17,170 bases of DNA. It comes from Candidatus Delongbacteria bacterium. GTDB lineage: Bacteria > UBA4055. The stretch covers positions 1-17,170 of the forward strand of contig DMTS01000007.1 in assembly GCA_003477045.1 (NCBI GenBank). The letters run 5' to 3'. Every line of letters begins with the position of its first letter. The first letter of the stretch is position 1. The notes beneath the pieces are model-generated. The model ran no database searches. It was given only the letters and a program-made list of their open reading frames with translations, and was not told the origin of the DNA. Positions 15,091 to 17,170 of the stretch are shown piece by piece. A program made the position numbers and the translations under genes.

Positions 15091-15705
15091 ATGGCAAGAT
15101 TTATTTTAATAATATTCATAGCTGCATTTTCGGGAAGTTTATTTCCGCAGGAGCAGGAATTCAAAGAACTTCCTGAATATACAATGGAAGATTCGATGAA
15201 TGACAGTATATTCTCATCCGCTTATACCGACGAGGAGTTCAAAAGAGCTGTGTTTCAGACGATACAAAAGAACAGCCTGACCAACTCCAAACTTTTCCTT
15301 AAGACATTGCATGAAGTAAAGCAGGGTAAAGTAGAAAAGAAAGATAGAGAATATGGAGTTAAAAATATAAGCAAAGAATTTTCCGAGGGACTGAACGGAT
15401 GGACAATTACACTGAGTGGTATGCTTGTCGTATTTGTCGGGCTTATACTCATACTCATAACAATACATATTTTCAATTTTTTCTTTAAAGAAAAATCAGA
15501 AATATCTGTCCCGAAGGTTCATTCTGAGCCTGAAACAAAACCTGCAGTCAGCGCTGAGGATATCCCGGAAGATCATGTCATAGCTATCGCCACGGCAGTG
15601 GAACTGTATAAAAGACTTTATCTGGTTAACTCGATGACCAGTCTGACTTTTAAATCAACAGGAAATAGTGCGTGGAAAGCTGTTGACAAATTTGGTTTAA
15701 GATAA
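15091..15705 (+). CDS. OadG/MmdD-type decarboxylase subunit with long periplasmic N-terminal region
   Basis: A 204-residue single-span protein. Residues 1-19 look like a cleavable signal peptide (hydrophobic, then Ser-Leu-Phe-Pro-Gln-Glu). An acidic stretch of about 85 residues follows, then a membrane helix near 108-132 (GMLVVFVGLILILITIHI), which matches the OadG helix pattern. After a linker, the C-terminal part (IAIATAVELYK to SAWKAVDKFGLR) has the IA-x-IA-x-A pattern and terminal Trp/Arg segment of OadG family proteins in anaerobes. In the complex this subunit holds alpha, carrier and beta together. The usual OadG/MmdD is about 80-140 residues, so this one is enlarged outside the membrane. 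It lies 22 bases after mmdA with GGGA before its ATG. Confidence 0.82.
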   Translation: MARFILIIFIAAFSGSLFPQEQEFKELPEYTMEDSMNDSIFSSAYTDEEFKRAVFQTIQKNSLTNSKLFLKTLHEVKQGKVEKKDREYGVKNISKEFSEGLNGWTITLSGMLVVFVGLILILITIHIFNFFFKEKSEISVPKVHSEPETKPAVSAEDIPEDHVIAIATAVELYKRLYLVNSMTSLTFKSTGNSAWKAVDKFGLR

Positions 15706-15724
15706 AAATTTAAAGGATATTGCA

Positions 15725-16174
15725 ATGAAGGAATTAAAACTCGACATAAGCGGTAAAGAATATACTGTCGGCATTGAGGAATTCGGGTCCAGTCATGCAG
15801 TTATTACCGTTGACGGCAAGAAATATAATGTAGGATTAAAAGATCTCGGCGAGGAATTAAAGATCGAAACCGTACAAAGGTCCGGATCATCCGCTCCGTC
15901 CGCCGCAGCAGTCCAGCAGGTACAGTCTGCCCCTTCTTCTTCAGGTTCCTCAGGCTCAGGAAGCCATGAAGTTCTTGCACCTTTACCAGGGCTGATACTT
16001 AATGTTCTTGTGAAGGTCGGTGACATCGTTAAAGCCGGTCAGAAGATCATGATAATGGAAGCGATGAAGATGGAGAACGACATCAATTCATCCAGAGATG
16101 GAAAAATAAAAGCTATTAATGTTCATAACGGGGATAATATATCTGAAGGCGACATACTTGCCGTCATAGAGTAA
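15725..16174 (+). CDS. mmdC: Biotin carboxyl carrier subunit of the decarboxylase
   Basis: A 149-residue carrier that shuttles carboxybiotin from MmdA to the membrane beta subunit. Residues 1-50 form a small beta-rich domain (MKELKLDISGKEYTVGI). A flexible Ala/Pro/Ser/Gly/Gln linker covers about 53-80. The biotinyl domain occupies about 81-149: the biotin-accepting Lys115 is in EAMKMEN, and GDxVKAGQ (99-106) is the other family hallmark. The linker lets the arm reach both active sites. AAAGGA lies seven bases before the start. A biotin-protein ligase is needed but not in the window. Confidence 0.95.
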   Translation: MKELKLDISGKEYTVGIEEFGSSHAVITVDGKKYNVGLKDLGEELKIETVQRSGSSAPSAAAVQQVQSAPSSSGSSGSGSHEVLAPLPGLILNVLVKVGDIVKAGQKIMIMEAMKMENDINSSRDGKIKAINVHNGDNISEGDILAVIE

Positions 16175-16190
16175 AACGAGATAAAGTAAA

Positions 16191-17170
16191 ATGAATACGA
16201 TTATACAACTGCTTAATAATACTGGATTCGCTTCACTTACATTTGATAATGTAATAATGTTGATCGTAGGAGCGCTGGCAGTTTATCTTGCCATTGCAAA
16301 GAACTACGAACCGCTTCTTCTTCTTCCTATTGGTTTCGGAGTAATTATCGGTAATATGCCGTATATGACGGGACTTCCTGTCGGGGTTTACGATAATCTT
16401 GCATCCGGAAACCCGCAGAACAGCGTTTTCAGCCTTTTTTACTGGGGAGTAACTTCGGGGATATTCCCTCCGCTGATCTTTCTCGGAATAGGAGCTCTCA
16501 CGGATTTTTCAGCCCTGATCTCTAACCCGAAGTACCTGCTTTTGGGTGCAGCAGCCCAGGTTGGGATATTTCTGACATTTATCGTTGCTCTGACTCTCGG
16601 GTTTGACTACTACGAGTCTGCTTCGATAGGAATAATAGGCGGAGCCGACGGACCCACATCAATTTTTCTTTCTTCTATCCTTGCGCCTAAACTACTCGGA
16701 CCTATAGCTATTGCGGCATATTCATACATGGCGCTTGTACCGGTGATACAGCCTCCGTTCATGAAGATGCTTATAACAAAAAAAGAAGCTCTGATAAGGA
16801 TGAAAACTCCGCGAAAGGTATCAAAGCGTGAAAAAATTTTATTCCCGATAATAACTTTTATGGTTGCAGCTTTGATCGCCCCAGGTTCAATTACTCTTAT
16901 CGGCATGCTGATGCTGGGTAATCTGCTCAAAGAGAGCGGAGTTACGGAAAGGCTTGCTAAAACAGCCGGGAACGCCATACTTGACACAGCTACAATAATC
17001 CTGTCCTTTTCGGTCGGAGCCAGCACACAGGCATCGACATTTGTTACAAAAGAATCTCTTCTAATATTTTTTCTTGGCCTGGCTTCTTTCTGCCTCGCAA
17101 CGATGGGAGGCCTTCTGTTTGCTAAATTCATGAATCTATTTTTAAAAGATAAGATCAACCCCCTGATCGG
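16191..17170 (+). CDS. mmdB: Sodium-translocating decarboxylase beta subunit, truncated by window end
   Basis: Open from ATG 16191 to the window edge: 326 full codons plus a GG that must begin Gly327. The start is 16 bases after the carrier gene, with no strong ribosome site. The protein is a multi-helix membrane pump which decarboxylates carboxybiotin and exports Na+. Recognised motifs are IGIIGGADGPTS with Asp153, AYSYMALVPVIQPP with Tyr179, and KINPLIG with Asn323 and Gly327. With a constant offset of 50 these match residues Asp203, Tyr229, Asn373 and Gly377, shown to matter in Klebsiella OadB (recalled from mutagenesis work). About 50 residues remain outside. The segment NAILDTATIILSFSVG differs from the Klebsiella form (LINIVTIFLGLSVG). 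MmdB, GcdB and OadB cannot be told apart by sequence; the PccB-type alpha subunit favours MmdB. Confidence 0.93.
   Translation, partial: MNTIIQLLNNTGFASLTFDNVIMLIVGALAVYLAIAKNYEPLLLLPIGFGVIIGNMPYMTGLPVGVYDNLASGNPQNSVFSLFYWGVTSGIFPPLIFLGIGALTDFSALISNPKYLLLGAAAQVGIFLTFIVALTLGFDYYESASIGIIGGADGPTSIFLSSILAPKLLGPIAIAAYSYMALVPVIQPPFMKMLITKKEALIRMKTPRKVSKREKILFPIITFMVAALIAPGSITLIGMLMLGNLLKESGVTERLAKTAGNAILDTATIILSFSVGASTQASTFVTKESLLIFFLGLASFCLATMGGLLFAKFMNLFLKDKINPLI

Noticed and set aside
16610..17158. 182-codon open frame on the minus strand
   Set aside because: It lies fully antisense to the well-supported beta-subunit gene, has low-complexity composition and no recognisable domain.

Overview
The window is a gene-dense bacterial segment of moderate A+T content, with no tRNA, rRNA, CRISPR array or transposase visible. 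Several traits together suggest an anaerobic, amino-acid-fermenting Gram-negative bacterium, possibly from the Bacteroidota/Cloacimonadota/Delongbacteria side of the FCB group. These are a cobalamin aminomutase fragment of the lysine 5,6-aminomutase type, a sodium-pumping methylmalonyl-CoA decarboxylase operon, lipoproteins with Asp-Thr-Leu-rich linkers, a BatA-type von Willebrand protein, and a lepA-lepB pair. The phylum is an inference from gene content; no marker gene settles it.

Layout. Bases 1-210 are the C-terminus of a KamE-like aminomutase subunit. Bases 287-5682 (+) look like an accessory block: a DUF4143-type AAA ATPase, then a tight pair made of a secreted DUF4384-type protein and a 1085-residue lipoprotein with a WD40-like propeller, an Ig-like segment and a caspase-like (C14) domain with an intact His/Cys dyad. 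These converge, with a 5-base gap, on a minus-strand housekeeping unit, lepA-lepB (8103-5688), with a small zinc-ribbon gene upstream (8437-8216). Next comes a minus-strand operon (13358-8541) whose genes are joined by ATGA stop/start overlaps: BatA/VWA membrane protein, FecE-like ATPase, FecC-like permease, and a lipoprotein with YD-like repeats. Diverging from it, 13518 to the right edge (+) encodes methylmalonyl-CoA decarboxylase alpha, an enlarged OadG/MmdD subunit, the biotin carrier, and the beta ion-pump subunit (cut by the window end).

How it fits together. The two ends are compatible with amino-acid fermentation, in which CoA intermediates end in methylmalonyl-CoA decarboxylation coupled to Na+ export. 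The middle holds general secretion and translation genes. The two least explained units are the DUF4384/propeller-caspase pair and the BatA/ABC-transporter/YD-lipoprotein operon, which lacks a visible substrate-binding protein. Six candidate promoters upstream of the transcription units share a TTGNNT-(16/17)-TA-rich form, five of them with a spacer of exactly 17, suggesting a common housekeeping promoter type for this organism. Two clean dyads (239-271 and 8471-8487) lie at promoter or leader positions and may be operators.
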